From contig CAIMUS010000130.1 of NCBI GenBank assembly GCA_903844665.1, positions 1 to 39,303 on the forward strand: 39,303 nucleotides of DNA, given 5' to 3'. The position numbers were made by a program, and so were the translations under genes. This stretch comes from an uncultured Pseudomonadota bacterium. Lineage in GTDB: Bacteria > Pseudomonadota > Gammaproteobacteria > Competibacterales > Competibacteraceae. Below are positions 38,777-39,303 of the stretch, piece by piece (position 1 is the first letter of the stretch; every line of letters starts with the position of its first letter). The notes under the pieces were generated by a model that did no database searches, had not been told where the DNA came from, and saw only the letters and a list, made by a program, of their open reading frames with translations.

Positions 38777-39303
38777 ATGCACCGACGACGATGGCTGTCT
38801 ACTCTCATCCTGCGGGAAAACCTGAACTTCCTGCTGACCAACCGCATTCCGCGTCTGGCGCTGACGCGCTTCATGGGCTGGTTCAGCCGGATCGAGCAGC
38901 CGCTGGTCCGCGGTCTGTCCATCGGCCTCTGGAAGCGGTTTGCCGATCTGGACCTGGACGAGGCCCGCAAGACCACGTTCACCAGCCTGCATGATTGCTT
39001 TATCCGCGAACTGAAGCCCGGCGCGCGGCCCATCGCCCCGGACCCCGATACGCTCGTCAGCCCCTGCGATGCCATTGTCGGGGCCTGCGGGCAGGTCGAA
39101 GACGGGATGCTCATCCAGGCCAAGGGCTTCCCTTACACTCTGCACGATCTGCTGGCCGATCCGACGCTGGAAGCGCACTACCGCAACGGCACGTATGTGA
39201 CCCTGCGGCTCAAGGCGAGCATGTATCACCGTTTCCATGCGCCCGACGACTGCCAGGTGCAACAAGTCACCTATATTTCCGGTGATACCTGGAACGTCAA
39301 CCC
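38777..39303 (+). CDS. psd: Phosphatidylserine decarboxylase, 3' end outside the window
   Basis: 175 complete codons of an enzyme that decarboxylates phosphatidylserine to phosphatidylethanolamine in the inner membrane. Family motifs are FIRELKPGARPIA, LVSPCDAIVGACG, IQAKGFPYTLHDLL and MYHRFHAPDD. The LGST-type autocleavage site that makes the pyruvoyl group lies further 3' and is beyond the window edge. ATG at 38777, with GGAG eight bases upstream. Divergent from the aminotransferase gene; a shared promoter region lies between. Partial by truncation of the window, not a pseudogene. Confidence 0.9.
   Translation, partial: MHRRRWLSTLILRENLNFLLTNRIPRLALTRFMGWFSRIEQPLVRGLSIGLWKRFADLDLDEARKTTFTSLHDCFIRELKPGARPIAPDPDTLVSPCDAIVGACGQVEDGMLIQAKGFPYTLHDLLADPTLEAHYRNGTYVTLRLKASMYHRFHAPDDCQVQQVTYISGDTWNVN

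Noticed and set aside
1-39303. CRISPR arrays, rRNA, tRNA and riboswitches
   Set aside because: No regularly spaced direct repeats, conserved rRNA stretches or cloverleaf-like sequences were noticed on inspection. A tRNAscan, Infernal and CRISPR search would be decisive.

Overview
The window looks like chromosome from a GC-rich Gram-negative proteobacterium, most likely a gammaproteobacterium. Evidence: Pst transporter and OmpA-type envelope proteins, two PEP-CTERM exported proteins, toxin-antitoxin pairs (BrnTA, VapBC, DUF433/DUF5615, DUF2283/DUF4258) and many REP-like palindromes. No rRNA, tRNA or CRISPR array was seen and the species cannot be named from the sequence alone.

Layout. 1-5.0 kb is an accessory strip: palindromes, a 127-bp MITE, a DUF1345 membrane protein, a CBS-domain protein, a damaged brnT with brnA, a DUF433 gene with a wrecked DUF5615 partner, and a two-gene PRTase/SLOG unit. 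5.3-10.5 kb is a phosphate-uptake operon pstS1-pstC-pstA-pstB-pstS2 behind a Pho-box-like site. 10.7-13.0 kb holds a degenerate Fic-like protein, an MGDG-synthase-type glycosyltransferase, and a duplicated tail of the Fic-like gene. 13.0-15.1 kb is a second toxin-antitoxin strip where a second copy of the MITE splits a DUF4258 gene with a perfect 8-bp target duplication. 15.1-19.7 kb encodes a large tubulin/FtsZ-superfamily protein and a membrane protein joining zinc ribbon, transmembrane helix, PstS-like domain and OmpA domain. 20.1-29.8 kb is visibly GC-richer: a fused MFS/spermidine synthase and a 2OG-Fe(II) oxygenase behind a Pho-box-like site on the minus strand, then an exported PHP-domain protein, a PEP-CTERM protein, a parvulin-like protein and three HupE/UreJ-type membrane proteins on the plus strand. 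30.2-34.0 kb has a PEP-CTERM protein and a large exported YVTN-propeller/phosphoesterase. 34.0-34.9 kb carries an IS remnant and a second MITE family. 34.9-39.3 kb looks like lipid metabolism: a GT4 glycosyltransferase behind the best Pho-box-like site, an Mpo1/DUF962-like membrane protein, a membrane-anchored class-III aminotransferase, and a phosphatidylserine decarboxylase cut by the window edge.

How it fits together. Phosphate recurs: Pst with two binding proteins, a third PstS-like domain on an envelope protein, two exported phosphoesterase-type enzymes, and two glycosyltransferases of the kinds that make phosphorus-free glycolipids. Three Pho-box-like sites with 7-4-7 spacing precede pstS1, the oxygenase/MFS-spermidine synthase pair and the GT4 gene. 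The inference is a phosphate-starvation neighbourhood coupling uptake, scavenging and lipid remodelling. The two least described units are the tubulin-like/PstS-OmpA pair and the PRTase/SLOG pair. Sequence inspection cannot prove a function for either.
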